Positions 29,179 through 41,217 of a DNA stretch of 64,000 nucleotides are shown here, one piece after another. The first letter of the stretch is position 1, and every line of letters starts with the position of its first letter. Origin of the DNA: an uncultured Eubacterium sp. (GTDB lineage: Bacteria; Bacillota; Clostridia; Lachnospirales; Lachnospiraceae); assembly GCA_910586045.1 (NCBI GenBank), contig CAJUIH010000002.1:1-64000 (forward strand), given 5' to 3'. Below the pieces are notes generated by a model. The model was not told where the DNA came from. It saw nothing but the letters and a program-made list of their open reading frames with translations, and ran no database searches. The position numbers and the translations under genes are program-made.

Positions 29179-29207
29179 ATTATAGCACAGAGTATTTTAA
29201 ATTACCA
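29179..29207 (-). promoter_or_regulatory. Promoter of tig-clpP-clpX
   Basis: Extended -10 element TGCTATAAT on the minus strand (TATAAT at 29179-29184) with a weak -35 TGGTAA at 29202-29207, spacer 17. No CtsR or CIRCE operator was seen nearby. Confidence 0.6.
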
Positions 29208-29272
29208 GTATTTTTTTTAGGAATTGGGCGTTGTTTTGGCCTTGGGCGGTTTTTCGTTACGGCTTCGCGCAC

Positions 29273-29507
29273 GCCTGGGGAGGGGGCTTTTTCATGCGGC
29301 TGTGACTCTCCGTAAAGCAAGAAGTTCTAAGTTTTCTGCATATTCGATTGTAAAACCGGACGGACCGGGCCTGCACCCGCCTTCCGTGGCGGGCAGGCCC
29401 TTTTGGGGACATCCGTGTCCCAAAATCCTGTGTACCGAGCAGAAAACTAAGAACTTCTACGCTTTTCTCCAAAGTCACAGCCGCAGGAAAAAGCCCCCTA
29501 CCCAGGC
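29273..29507 (-). repeat. Long palindromic element 1 (type A)
   Basis: 235-bp imperfect palindrome. Outer arms GCCTGGG/CCCAGGC and AGGGGGCTTTTTC/GGAAAAAGCCCCCT with GCGGCTGTGACT/AGTCACAGCCGC; inner arms GAAGTTCTAAGTTTTCTGC/GCAGAAAACTAAGAACTTC. Read on the minus strand the core has hairpin 1 (GGGACA-CGGA-TGTCCC), hairpin 2 (GGGCCTGC / GCAGGCCC around CCGCC-ACGGAA-GGCGG) and then GGTCCG, the same order as elements 2 and 5. It lies between tig and the insertion sequence. Confidence 0.9.
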
Positions 29508-29540
29508 TGACAGGAATAAACGATACGTTTTTATTATTTT

Positions 29541-31009
29541 ACACCAGTTTACAACTTTTTACAAAAATAAAAATACAAACCCATCTTTTCATTGTATAAT
29601 TTAAGCGTCCAAACAAAAAAATACGAAAGAAGATGAGTTTGTATCTACCGCTTATTATACATGAAAAATTCTGTCCTGGACAGACTGAAAAATTATTTTA
29701 ATGAATATTTTTCGGATGCAACGAAACCCACTGCAAGGAATCTGTTCCTTATCGTTGTTTCCATACTGGCGCTGGACATTTTCCGTTCGGTACGCTTCGC
29801 CCACAGGCATGTGCTTTCAAAAATTTCAGACACATCGCTGAATGCGTATTACTATGCGCTTAAAACTAACAGGCTGGATCATGAATCCTGGAGGGATGTG
29901 ACATTATCAAAAGCATTAAAGGCTGTGCCGGAGCAGCTGGCTGCACAGCCCCTGTTCCTTTCCGTTGATGACACGATGGTGGAAAAGGAAGGTAAAAAAT
30001 TCGAACTCCGCTCAAAGCTTTTGACCATGCCGCGCATAATGGTTCCAATTACCTGAATGGACACTGTATGGTAAGCATTCTGCTGTCATTCCCGGTCTTG
30101 GCGGACAGTTCCATGCGTTACCTGTCTGTCCCTCTTGGGTACCGGCTCTGGGACAAAAAACAGACAAAGCTGGAAATTGCCGCCGAAATGGTGCGGCATG
30201 CTGTGGACAGCATCGGTTCAGACAGGCAGGTGTTCCTGCTCTGCGACATCTGGTATCCGAAAGGATGTGTTGCAGGCCTTGTGGACGAATATGAAAACCT
30301 CGACATCATATGCAATGCCAGAATAGATACAGTCATGTATGACTTTCCGCCGGAACGCACAGGGAAACGGGGCCGTCCAAAGAAATACGGTGAACGCCTG
30401 TCGCCGGAAGATTTCGTGCTTGAATCCCCAAAAACCGGGGACTGAAAGATCGGCGTGCGCCCGATGCTGACCAGGCTCTGGAGCGGGCGTGTGGTCTATG
30501 CCGCTGTCACGCTCCCGAAAAGCGGGAATGGAAGCCGCAGGCTTTTCTTCTGCACAAAAAATCCGGAAAGCATCATTCTGGACTACAGTAACTGCGAAGA
30601 CGAAACAATCCGCGGCTATGGGGAAGAAAATGAAAAATTTCTCCCTGTCGCCTGTTACTCGCCGCGCTGTAACATTGAGGTGTCGTATTATGAAAGCAAG
30701 ACTTTCTGGTCACTGGAGGAATACCGTGTACGCAGCCGTGAAAGTATTGAACGCCTGGTAAATTTAGAGTGTATAGCTTACAGTGCCATGACACTGCTCC
30801 CATACATTGATGAATCCTTTTCGTGCTACAAGTCTTTGGGCGCACAGGAAACTAAGTTTGGCATTGGACAGCAGATTCAGGCAAGTATAATATTCAGCAG
30901 TTTCGTAGAATCCCTCGAAACTGTAAAAAAAGCGCAGTCATTTATTAAAATATATAGAAGGCTACGTTTTATCAGGGTTCAAAAAAATCCAAAAGTTGTA
31001 AACTGGTGT
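29541..31009 (+). mobile_element. Insertion sequence with 19-bp terminal inverted repeats and 8-bp target duplication
   Basis: Left end ACACCAGTTTACAACTTTT (29541-29559) is repeated perfectly inverted at the right end (30991-31009). Both sides are flanked by the direct repeat ATTATTTT (29533-29540 and 31010-31017), the target-site duplication. Length 1469 bp, one DDE transposase of the IS4 superfamily, IS701-like by sequence feel. Intact ends and duplication indicate a fairly recent insertion, but the transposase is broken. Confidence 0.9.
29573..29652. repeat. Inverted repeat in front of the transposase gene
   Basis: ATACAAACCCATCTT on the left and AAGATGAGTTTGTAT on the right form an imperfect inverted repeat around a TATAAT-containing segment. 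It may be a promoter-occluding or transcription-blocking hairpin that protects the element from read-through. Confidence 0.5.
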
Positions 31010-31030
31010 ATTATTTTATATATTCGGTGA
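29661..31030 (+). pseudogene. IS4-superfamily DDE transposase, inactivated by a frameshift and a nonsense codon
   Basis: Three pieces of one transposase. Piece 1 (29661-30056) begins MKNSVLDRLKNYFNEYF and carries the first Asp in LSVDDTMVEK. A missing T in the run near 30016-30019 shifts the frame; restoring it gives FDHAAHNGSNYLNGH, the expected continuation. Piece 2 (30068-30445) holds LCDIWYPKG and GKRGRPKKYG and ends in TGA where TGG (Trp) is expected. Piece 3 (30455-31030) contains the YRVRSRESIERLV segment with the third acidic residue region. The present stop codon lies 20 nt outside the element. Confidence 0.88.
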
Positions 31031-31111
31031 TTAAATACTGCACAATAAACCCGATAAACGGCGGGCCAGAAACAAATGATATTGTGCTGAAATTTTACGC
31101 CGTTTATATAG
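31017..31111 (+). repeat. 95-nt interleaved repeat, copy 2
   Basis: Identical in length to copies 1 and 3; both interleaved stems GCACAATA/TATTGTGC and ATAAACGGCG/CGCCGTTTAT are intact. It starts at the last base of the insertion sequence's target duplication, so the IS landed exactly at its left border. No gene starts close downstream on this strand (next start 31405). Confidence 0.88.
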
Positions 31112-31404
31112 GTCTATACAGCTTCTACATAAAGTAATGAAAATGCTTTTACATGGGAAATCTTAACCTTTGACTAAATTGCTGAAGCATTATAAAGACT
31201 AAACAAACGAAACAGATCTTTTATTTATTCTCTTTTCATCGATTTTTTGAAAGTTTTTCAACTGGTTTACCAATACTCGTATATTTTGTGTTATCATGTT
31301 TTATATGAATTTGGTTTCCTTTTATTTGTCCATGTTTATAAATGGAACCGTTCACTTTTCAAAAATTATTAAATTGCAATTAATATTGACAAAGGAGAAA
31401 AAAC
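31112..31404. other. AT-rich intergenic stretch
   Basis: About 290 nt without an open frame of interest. A possible promoter TTTACC (31265-31270), 17 nt, TGTTAT lies before the DJ-1 gene, which has an AAAGGAGAAAAAAC ribosome binding site. Confidence 0.4.
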
Positions 31405-32004
31405 ATGACAAAAACAGTTTTATTCGTAATTTTACAGCAATATGCAGATTGGGAAGCTGCCTATATTTCATCTGCAATTTCTATGTTAGGACAAGGTAAC
31501 TATGAGATCAAAACAGTATCTTTATCCAAAGAATACATACAGTCAATCGGTGGATTCAAGGTGATGCCAGACTATGATATTGCATCTGTTCCAGATGATT
31601 ATGAGGCTCTTATTCTAATTGGAGGCATGACGTGGAGAAGCGAAAATACACAGCCAATTAAGGGACTGGTAAAGGATTGTTTTGAAAAAGGGAGATTATT
31701 AGGCGGAATATGTGACGCTTCTGCATTTTTGGGGACAGTAGGTATACTAAATAATGTAGTTCATACAAGTAATGATTTGAATGATTTAAAGCAATGGGCA
31801 GGGGCTAATTACACCGGAGAAGCCAATTATATTGCGAAGCAGGCAGTCTGCAATAAAAATGTAATAACAGCGAATGGTACCGCACCTTTAGAATTTGCAA
31901 AAGAGATTTTGCTTGCATTAAATGTGACGGATGAAACAGCAGTCGCTGATTGGTACAACTTCCACAAATTAGGCGTCTATACAGCCCCAATGCCTAAAAT
32001 GTAA
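31405..32004 (+). CDS. DJ-1/PfpI family protein (class I glutamine amidotransferase-like)
   Basis: 199 residues. FLVILQQYADWE-like N-terminus (TVLFVILQQYADWEAAY) with the conserved acidic residue, EALILIGG strand and the nucleophile elbow GGICDASAFLG with Cys at about 114. Members include proteases, chaperones and glyoxalase-like enzymes, so the activity is not assignable. The gene is more AT-rich than its neighbours and stands alone between repeat elements, which is compatible with acquisition. Confidence 0.85.
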   Translation: MTKTVLFVILQQYADWEAAYISSAISMLGQGNYEIKTVSLSKEYIQSIGGFKVMPDYDIASVPDDYEALILIGGMTWRSENTQPIKGLVKDCFEKGRLLGGICDASAFLGTVGILNNVVHTSNDLNDLKQWAGANYTGEANYIAKQAVCNKNVITANGTAPLEFAKEILLALNVTDETAVADWYNFHKLGVYTAPMPKM

Positions 32005-32080
32005 ATTCCTATTTACAGCGGGGCGCGCCAAGATAAATTATGCTTGTCTATTTTTCCGAACGCACATTGTTTCACTGCCA

Positions 32081-32305
32081 GCCGGAAACGGGGGTCCCTG
32101 CGGCTGTGACTGCGTAAGAACGTTAGAAGCTCTTAGTATTCTGCTCGTAACCTAGGATTTTCAGGCAAGGATGCCTGAAAAAGGGTCTGTCCGCCACGGA
32201 CGGCGGATACAGACCCGGTCCGTATACAGCCGAAACCAAAATGCAGAATACTTAGAGCTTCTTACGTTCGAAAGCGTCACAGCCGCGGGGACCCCCGTTT
32301 CCGGC
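32081..32305 (+). repeat. Long palindromic element 2 (type A)
   Basis: 225-bp palindrome: outer arms GCCGGAAACGGGGGTCCC / GGGACCCCCGTTTCCGGC, then GCGGCTGTGAC/GTCACAGCCGC, then AGAAGCTCTTAGTATTCTGC with an almost complete partner GCAGAATACTTAGAGCTTCT. Core: hairpin 1 TTTTCAGGCA-AGGA-TGCCTGAAAA, hairpin 2 GGGTCTGT / ACAGACCC around CCGCC-ACGGAC-GGCGG, then GGTCCG. It lies between the convergent ends of the DJ-1 gene and lacZ. Confidence 0.9.
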
Positions 32306-32365
32306 GTCCGCGAAGCCGTACCCTACATTCCCGCTTTCACCGTCCGGGAGGCCGCACCCTATACC

Positions 32366-35476
<3,111 letters not shown>

Positions 35477-36301
35477 CTATGGTTCATTATTTGCATGTAA
35501 AACTGCTTCATTCATACTCCCGGTCCGGTACCCGTTTAAATCCATCGTCACATATGTAAATCCATACTGCCGCAGACTTTCGGCCACCTGTTCCCGTATT
35601 CCGGGTCCTGCCAGTTTTTTGAAATCCTCCGGCATCACTTCTACGCGCGCCAGACTGCCATGGATGCGTACGCGAAACTGCTGAAATCCCAGCTCATACA
35701 GCTTTTGCTCCGCCTTGTCTACCATGGTTAATTTTTCCTCTGTAATGGTTTCTCCATATACAAAACGGGAAGCAAGACACGCAAACGACTGCTTATCCCA
35801 GGTTGCAAGGCCCATTTGCCTGGAAAGGAGCCGGATTTGCGCCTTGGTCATACCGGATTCGCTAAGCGGGCTTTTGATCCCTAATTCCGCGATCGCCAAA
35901 CGGCCTGGACGGTAATCTTTTTCATCATCCAGATTCGACCCCTCGAGCACGGCATCCATACCTTCTTGTTTTGCAATGTGCAGGATCCGCCCAAACAGTT
36001 CCCGCTTACATAAATAGCAGCGGTTCGCGGGATTTTGGGCAAACCCCTCGATGCTTAATTCGTCTACCGGTACCAGAATCTGGCGGATGCCGTATTGCCT
36101 GCAAAATGCCGCCGCCTCGTCCGCTTCCCTTTTGGGAAATACGCGGGAGTTTACCGTAACCGCGACAATCCGGTTTTCCAGCGCTTCCTGCGCCGCTTTC
36201 AGTAAAAAAGCGGAATCGACACCGCCGGAAAACGCGACAGCCGCATGGTGGTACTGTTTTAAATGTTGTATAAAAGCTTCCTGTTTTTCCTGTAGTGTCA
36301 T
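35477..36301 (-). CDS. larE: ATP-dependent sacrificial sulfur transferase LarE
   Basis: 274 residues. PP-loop AVAFSGGVDSAFLL (about 21-34) binds ATP; NPANRCYLCKRELFG carries a CxxC; SFACLASRFVYGE contains the cysteine that donates its sulfur in LarE of Lactobacillus. LarE takes part in making the nickel-pincer nucleotide cofactor of lactate racemase-like enzymes, but larA, larB and larC are not in this window. It starts 6 nt after the thioredoxin-reductase-like gene, so the genes are probably co-translated. Confidence 0.9.
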   Translation of the reverse strand: MTLQEKQEAFIQHLKQYHHAAVAFSGGVDSAFLLKAAQEALENRIVAVTVNSRVFPKREADEAAAFCRQYGIRQILVPVDELSIEGFAQNPANRCYLCKRELFGRILHIAKQEGMDAVLEGSNLDDEKDYRPGRLAIAELGIKSPLSESGMTKAQIRLLSRQMGLATWDKQSFACLASRFVYGETITEEKLTMVDKAEQKLYELGFQQFRVRIHGSLARVEVMPEDFKKLAGPGIREQVAESLRQYGFTYVTMDLNGYRTGSMNEAVLHANNEP

Positions 36302-36307
36302 TTCGTC

Positions 36308-37279
36308 TTACGGTTCCTTTTTTGCTGTTTTATTTGCATCCGGCAAATCTACGGGCTGTTTTGCGCTGCGGATATACGCGGCCGCGGAAACCGCCGCGTT
36401 GGCTCCGTCTGAGACCGCCGTAATCACCTGGCGCAGCGCCTTGGTACGCACATCCCCCGCGGCGAAAAACCCGGGCGCGGATGTGGACCCCGTTTCATCC
36501 GCAATAATATAGCCATTTGCGTCCAAATCTACAACCCCTTGCAAATACTGCGTCTGCGGCTGCATACCGACCGCTACAAACGCACCGTCCACGGGAATGG
36601 TCCTGCCGTCCTTTAATTCCAGCGCGGTGACCGTCTGTTCCCCAGAGATTCTGGCCGGTACCGCTTCCGTTATAATTTCCACATTTTCTTTTTCCCGCAA
36701 CTGCTGCACCGTCTGCGCAGAACCGCGAAATTCTTTTCTGCGGTGGATCAAATAGACCTTTTCACATAAATCGGACAGATACATGGCGTCCCCCAAAGCC
36801 GTATCGCCCCCGCCGATTACGGCTGTTTCCTTGCCGCGGTAAAACGCGCCGTCGCAGACCGCACAATACGAGACGCCTTTTCCGGTCAGCTCCTGTTCGC
36901 CCTCTACTCCAAGGCGCCGATGCGAGGCCCCCGCACAGTAAATAACCGTTTTAGCCCGGATCGTCCGCCCGTCCGCAACATGTACGGACCAGCCGTCCGC
37001 TTCTTTCTCAAACCCATCCGCCATACCGTCCTGAAACGCTACGCCCATGCCAAGCGCATGCCCGCGGAATGCTTCGCCCAGGTCAAAGCCGTTGATTTCG
37101 GGCAGTCCAAGATAGTTATCCACCTGGTCGCTCTCGGTAATCTGTCCGGTGCCAAGGTATTCTTTTTCCAAAACAAGCGCCTCCAGATTCGCCCTTTTCG
37201 CATAAACCGCCGCGCAAAGCCCCGCAGGCCCGCTTCCAATAATCAGAACGTCCAGGCTTTCCTTTCGATTTTCTTCCAT
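36308..37279 (-). CDS. Thioredoxin reductase-like FAD/NAD(P)H oxidoreductase
   Basis: 323 residues: FAD-binding LIIGSGPAGLCAAVYA, redox-active CAVCDG (about 142-147), NAD(P)H-binding IGGGDTALGDAMYL, second FAD motif GFFAAGDVRTKALRQV. Family TrxB; it could reduce thioredoxin or a relative. No thioredoxin gene is adjacent. Between the ThiF-like and LarE genes, so it may supply electrons or sulfur-redox chemistry to them; that is inference. Confidence 0.9.
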   Translation of the reverse strand: MEENRKESLDVLIIGSGPAGLCAAVYAKRANLEALVLEKEYLGTGQITESDQVDNYLGLPEINGFDLGEAFRGHALGMGVAFQDGMADGFEKEADGWSVHVADGRTIRAKTVIYCAGASHRRLGVEGEQELTGKGVSYCAVCDGAFYRGKETAVIGGGDTALGDAMYLSDLCEKVYLIHRRKEFRGSAQTVQQLREKENVEIITEAVPARISGEQTVTALELKDGRTIPVDGAFVAVGMQPQTQYLQGVVDLDANGYIIADETGSTSAPGFFAAGDVRTKALRQVITAVSDGANAAVSAAAYIRSAKQPVDLPDANKTAKKEP

Positions 37280-37348
37280 TGATTCCCCTTTTTACTCCCT
37301 GCTGTCTTGTAATAACCTATGTGGATATTTTTCCAAAAAGACGGCCTT

Positions 37349-38131
37349 TTATACACTTCCCGGTTTTGTAATAACCGGATGGTCCCCGCAGACTGCGCAC
37401 TCTGCTGTCCGTTTCGGCAGGTTTACCGTACGGAAATTCATCGTAAACATATTGCAGGTCAAAAGACGCCCTGTCAGCAGTTCGCCTACGCCGGTCAGAT
37501 ATTTTACAGCCTCCATCGCCTGTAAACTTCCAATTACCCCGCAGACCATCCCCAGCACGCCCGCCTGTTTTCCGGTCGGCACGGTGCCATCTTTCGGCTG
37601 GGTCCTGAAAATACAGCGGTAGCACGGTCCCTGGCCCGGCACATAGGTCATAAGCTGTCCCTGAAAACGGATCACCCCCGCATGTACAAACGGCTTCCCC
37701 GCAAGGACACAGGCGTCATTGATCAAAAACTTCGTCGAAAAATTGTCCGAAGCGTCGATTACGATATCATAATCACTGATTAACTCCATTACATTATCCG
37801 CCCCTACCGCCACCGGATAGGCCCTTACCTGCGTATCCGGATTGATCCAGCGAATGGCTTCCTGCGCAGACTGCACTTTATCTTTTCCAAGATCCCCCAT
37901 TCCGTGCAGAATCTGCCGCTGCAGATTGGACAAATCTACTTTATCCGGGTCTGCGATGCCAATCGTCCCAACGCCGGATCCCGCCAGATACATGGCTGCC
38001 GGAGATCCCAGTCCCCCTGCCCCCACAACCAGTACTTTGGAATGCAGCAGCTTTTCCTGGCCTTGCACATTAATCTCGCCAACCGCGATCTGGCGGACAT
38101 AACGTTCCTGTTGTTCCCGTGTTAGTTCCAT
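37349..38131 (-). CDS. ThiF/MoeB/HesA-type adenylyltransferase
   Basis: 260 residues. Nucleotide-binding VVGAGGLGSPAAMYLAGSG, DPDKVDLSNLQRQIL, catalytic Asp in DASDNFSTKFLIND, and a zinc site CYRC ... CAVC. Such E1-like enzymes adenylate the Gly-Gly end of small sulfur carriers (ThiS, MoaD). The loop that usually has cysteine (PTCxxxGV) reads PTGKQAGV here, so the usual cysteine is replaced by Gly. No ThiS- or MoaD-like partner is encoded nearby. Same strand as mgtE (39 nt upstream) and the TrxB-like gene. Confidence 0.9.
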   Translation of the reverse strand: MELTREQQERYVRQIAVGEINVQGQEKLLHSKVLVVGAGGLGSPAAMYLAGSGVGTIGIADPDKVDLSNLQRQILHGMGDLGKDKVQSAQEAIRWINPDTQVRAYPVAVGADNVMELISDYDIVIDASDNFSTKFLINDACVLAGKPFVHAGVIRFQGQLMTYVPGQGPCYRCIFRTQPKDGTVPTGKQAGVLGMVCGVIGSLQAMEAVKYLTGVGELLTGRLLTCNMFTMNFRTVNLPKRTAECAVCGDHPVITKPGSV

Positions 38132-38170
38132 ACTAATCCCTCCTGTAATTTTTTAAAACAGTGCTTTCCC

Positions 38171-39628
38171 TCATCCCGCAAGCTGCAGCATATTGATCAG
38201 TAAGATCCATGTTAATCCATAATATATGATCACTGCAACCAAATCATTCACGGTAGAAATAAGGGGTCCGGACGCTACCGCAGGATCTACTTTCATTTTA
38301 TGAAAAAACATCGGTATTACGGTTCCCATAATACTGGATATGACCATGGCAACCATAAGCGAAATCCCGATGCAGCCGCTGACCGCAAATGAAAATTCCA
38401 GAGGCTTTCCCCTAAGCAGAAAAATATAGATCCCGACAAACAAGGTCGAAATGATTCCAAGCAAGAACCCGTTCATAGCCCCCACCCGCAGTTCTTTGAG
38501 CATAAGCTGCAGCCGCTGTCCGCCTTCTAGGTTTTCATCCATCAAAACACGGATCGTGACCGCAAGCGACTGCGTTCCGACATTTCCAGCCATGCCCAAA
38601 ATCATAGACTGAAAACAGACAACGATTGTAAGCTGTGATACAATCTGCTCAAACACGCCTACCACACTGGAGACTAGCAGGCCCAGCACCAACAGCACAA
38701 CCAGCCACGGAATACGCTTTTTCATACTCTCAACCAACGGTTCATTCAGATCCTCTTCCGCGGTCAGCCCGGCAAGCTTTGCGTAATCTTCCCCCATTTC
38801 TTCATCTACGACTTCCACAATATCCTGTGCCGTAATAACGCCGAGTATCTTTTTATCATTATCCAGTACCGGAATCGAATCTTCGGAATAGTCTTTTAAA
38901 TCTTCGATACATTCATCGATCGTCTCTTTTGCGTATACATAGGGATAAGAAGTCGTAACCAGATCTTCCAGCGCCGTGTATCTGCGCGCGATAATCAGAT
39001 CTTTTAAATCGACCGCCCCGTAAAAACCGCCGTTATAATCCGATACATAGATTGTGGATATATTATCATTTTCAGCCGCCTGTGTGATCAATTCTTTCAT
39101 CGCTTCTGGAATCGTCAGGCCGCGCCGGATCAGGATAAAATTGGTCGTCATTTTGCTGCCGATTTCATCATCTTCATACGACTGGATCAGTCCGATGTCA
39201 TAGCGGGACTCGGCGTCCATCAGCCGGATAAACTGGTCGGATTTTTCGTCCTCCATTCCATCCAGGATATCGACCGCATCATCCGCATCCATAGATTCCA
39301 GAATATCCGCCGCGTTTTCCATGCCCAGCTCTTCCAGGTAAACACCCGCACCGTCCCCCATATACGTAAAAATTTCGGATACCGTATCATTGGCCAAAAG
39401 CTGGTAAAGCTGGATGTGCTCTTCCTTGGTCAGTTCCCCCCAAACAGACGCAATATCGTTTTCATGGTAGTCTTCCAGCTTTTCACGGATCACCTGCGGC
39501 GGACTGCCGCTTTTTATGATCTCGATTAATTCTTTCTCATAGTCTCTTTTTTCCGGGAAATCCGTCTCTAAAGAATTGCCCATGCTGTTTTCTTCGCTCA
39601 TCTTGCACCCCGCTTTCTTTGCGGGCAT
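38171..39628 (-). CDS. mgtE: Magnesium transporter MgtE
   Basis: 485 residues as drawn; the ATG at 39601 (MSEENSMGNS) is equally possible and has GGGGTG just upstream. MgtE_N superhelical domain (repeated ADILESMDADDAVDIL), two CBS domains (about 150-270, including VITAQDIVEVVDEE), then five transmembrane helices with the pore signature NDLVAVIIYYGL near the end. Mg2+-gated Mg2+ channel in the membrane. Confidence 0.94.
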   Translation of the reverse strand: MPAKKAGCKMSEENSMGNSLETDFPEKRDYEKELIEIIKSGSPPQVIREKLEDYHENDIASVWGELTKEEHIQLYQLLANDTVSEIFTYMGDGAGVYLEELGMENAADILESMDADDAVDILDGMEDEKSDQFIRLMDAESRYDIGLIQSYEDDEIGSKMTTNFILIRRGLTIPEAMKELITQAAENDNISTIYVSDYNGGFYGAVDLKDLIIARRYTALEDLVTTSYPYVYAKETIDECIEDLKDYSEDSIPVLDNDKKILGVITAQDIVEVVDEEMGEDYAKLAGLTAEEDLNEPLVESMKKRIPWLVVLLVLGLLVSSVVGVFEQIVSQLTIVVCFQSMILGMAGNVGTQSLAVTIRVLMDENLEGGQRLQLMLKELRVGAMNGFLLGIISTLFVGIYIFLLRGKPLEFSFAVSGCIGISLMVAMVISSIMGTVIPMFFHKMKVDPAVASGPLISTVNDLVAVIIYYGLTWILLINMLQLAG

Positions 39629-39649
39629 ACGGATATCCCCACAATTTTT

Positions 39650-41011
39650 TTATTTTGTTTCTTCCACTCCCTCCTGCCCAAGCAGATGATTCACAAACTG
39701 CTGCGCCGTACGGCCGGATATGCCCCCATGGCTTAATTCCCATTTATTTGCCTCCCGGCACAGTTCTTCCTCGCTCATACGGATGCCCGAACGCCGTGCC
39801 AGTCCGGTTACAATCGCAAAATACTCTTTCTGGCTCGGTTTCGAAAAACTGATCGTCACACCGAAACGGTTTACAAGCGAGAGTTTTTCTTCCATCGTAT
39901 CGGACTGGTGCATCCCGTCCGACACCTTGATATCACTGCGGTCGCTCCATGTCTCCCGGATAATATGGCGCCGGTTGGAGGTCGCGTAGATCAGGATGTT
40001 TTCCGGCTTTGTTTCCACGCCGCCTTCAATCACCGCTTTTAAAAACTTATACTCGATTTCAAATTCCTCAAAAGACAAGTCGTCCATATAAATAATAAAC
40101 CGGTAATTACGGTTTTTGATCTGCGCTATGACATTGGACAGGTCTTGAAACTGGTGCTTATATATTTCGATCATGCGCAGCCCCTGGTCATAAAACGCAT
40201 TGACAATGGCCTTGATACTTGTCGATTTTCCGGTACCGCTGTCGCCAAACAGCAGCACATTGTTTGCTTTGCGCCCTTCTACAAACGCGCGTGTATTGTC
40301 TGCCAGCTTTTTCTTTTGGATCTCATAACCGATCAAATCATCCAGCATCACCTGGTCCATATTATTGATCGGGCAAAATACGATCCGTGAAAGCGTCTGT
40401 GCGCCCGGCTGCGCGGTACCCTTTGTCTGATCCGCCGCGGTGCTGATGCGAAACGCCTTATTCAGCCCAAACATGCCCACGCCGTAATCCCTGTAAAAAT
40501 CTGTAACGAAAGTAAAAAACTGTTCCTCGTCCGCCGCGTGTTCCAGCCGTTCACTGAGCGCCTGTACTTTCTCACTGACATTTTTATTGTACATAAGCTC
40601 CGGCTTCCCAATGGCGCGGTAATCGGAAAGCCTGGTAAAACAATCGATGCCGAGCGTCTGTTCGATCCCGCTGAAATCATAATCAAACAATTGTTTAAAC
40701 ACCCGAAAATCATTCTTGGCAAAATAATTGACGCTCCCCTCTTTTGCCCCGACTTTCTCACAGGTAATACTAAACGGATTTTCATTGGTAATCAGCAGAA
40801 AGGTAAGATAATTATGCCACAGGTTTTTATTAAACCCATAATCCGTAGCCGTAACCAACAGCCTTTTGACCTGCCTGTATACCCGTCTGACCAATTCATC
40901 CTTATCCTGTCTGTCTGCACGCAGGTCCGAACAGATCCTGCACAATTCCATTAAAATAGAATCCTGCGGCAAGTCTCCATACAACAATAATTTTGATACA
41001 ATATGATCCAT
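39650..41011 (-). CDS. DUF815-family AAA ATPase
   Basis: 453 residues. The C-terminal half carries the DUF815 module: Walker [11 protein letters not shown], Walker [15 protein letters not shown], then [14 protein letters not shown]. The N-terminal 200 residues are a family-specific helical region. Function is not established in general; the ATPase is common in Clostridia and proteobacteria. It is the first gene of the minus-strand series that continues through mgtE to lacZ. Confidence 0.85.
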   Translation of the reverse strand: MDHIVSKLLLYGDLPQDSILMELCRICSDLRADRQDKDELVRRVYRQVKRLLVTATDYGFNKNLWHNYLTFLLITNENPFSITCEKVGAKEGSVNYFAKNDFRVFKQLFDYDFSGIEQTLGIDCFTRLSDYRAIGKPELMYNKNVSEKVQALSERLEHAADEEQFFTFVTDFYRDYGVGMFGLNKAFRISTAADQTKGTAQPGAQTLSRIVFCPINNMDQVMLDDLIGYEIQKKKLADNTRAFVEGRKANNVLLFGDSGTGKSTSIKAIVNAFYDQGLRMIEIYKHQFQDLSNVIAQIKNRNYRFIIYMDDLSFEEFEIEYKFLKAVIEGGVETKPENILIYATSNRRHIIRETWSDRSDIKVSDGMHQSDTMEEKLSLVNRFGVTISFSKPSQKEYFAIVTGLARRSGIRMSEEELCREANKWELSHGGISGRTAQQFVNHLLGQEGVEETK

Positions 41012-41143
41012 AAATACCCCCTGCCTTTTGCGGCCCGCTGCGGCAGTCCTGCCAGCAACGTTAGATTTCCTTTATTATACTAAGATAACACAAGCTGGTC
41101 CCGCTTTCAAACAAAAAAATAAGAAATTAGCCAAACAATAAAT

Positions 41144-41197
41144 AAAAAAAGGCTTTCTGATCTTTCCATCCTTTCAGAAATCAGAAGCCTTTTTTCT
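41144..41197 (-). terminator. Terminator after the DegV gene
   Basis: AAAAAAGGCTT-TCTGA with TCAGAAGCCTTTTTT forms a stem with one bulge and a 20-nt loop; on the minus strand it is followed by a T-run. It lies 21 nt after the DegV stop codon. Confidence 0.88.
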
Positions 41198-41217
41198 AAT
41201 AATCGAAAACGGTACCC

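Noticed and set aside
29094..29230. CtsR or CIRCE heat-shock operator before tig-clp
   Set aside because: No GGTCAAA-type direct repeat or CIRCE inverted repeat is present in the tig upstream region; only a promoter and a short hairpin.
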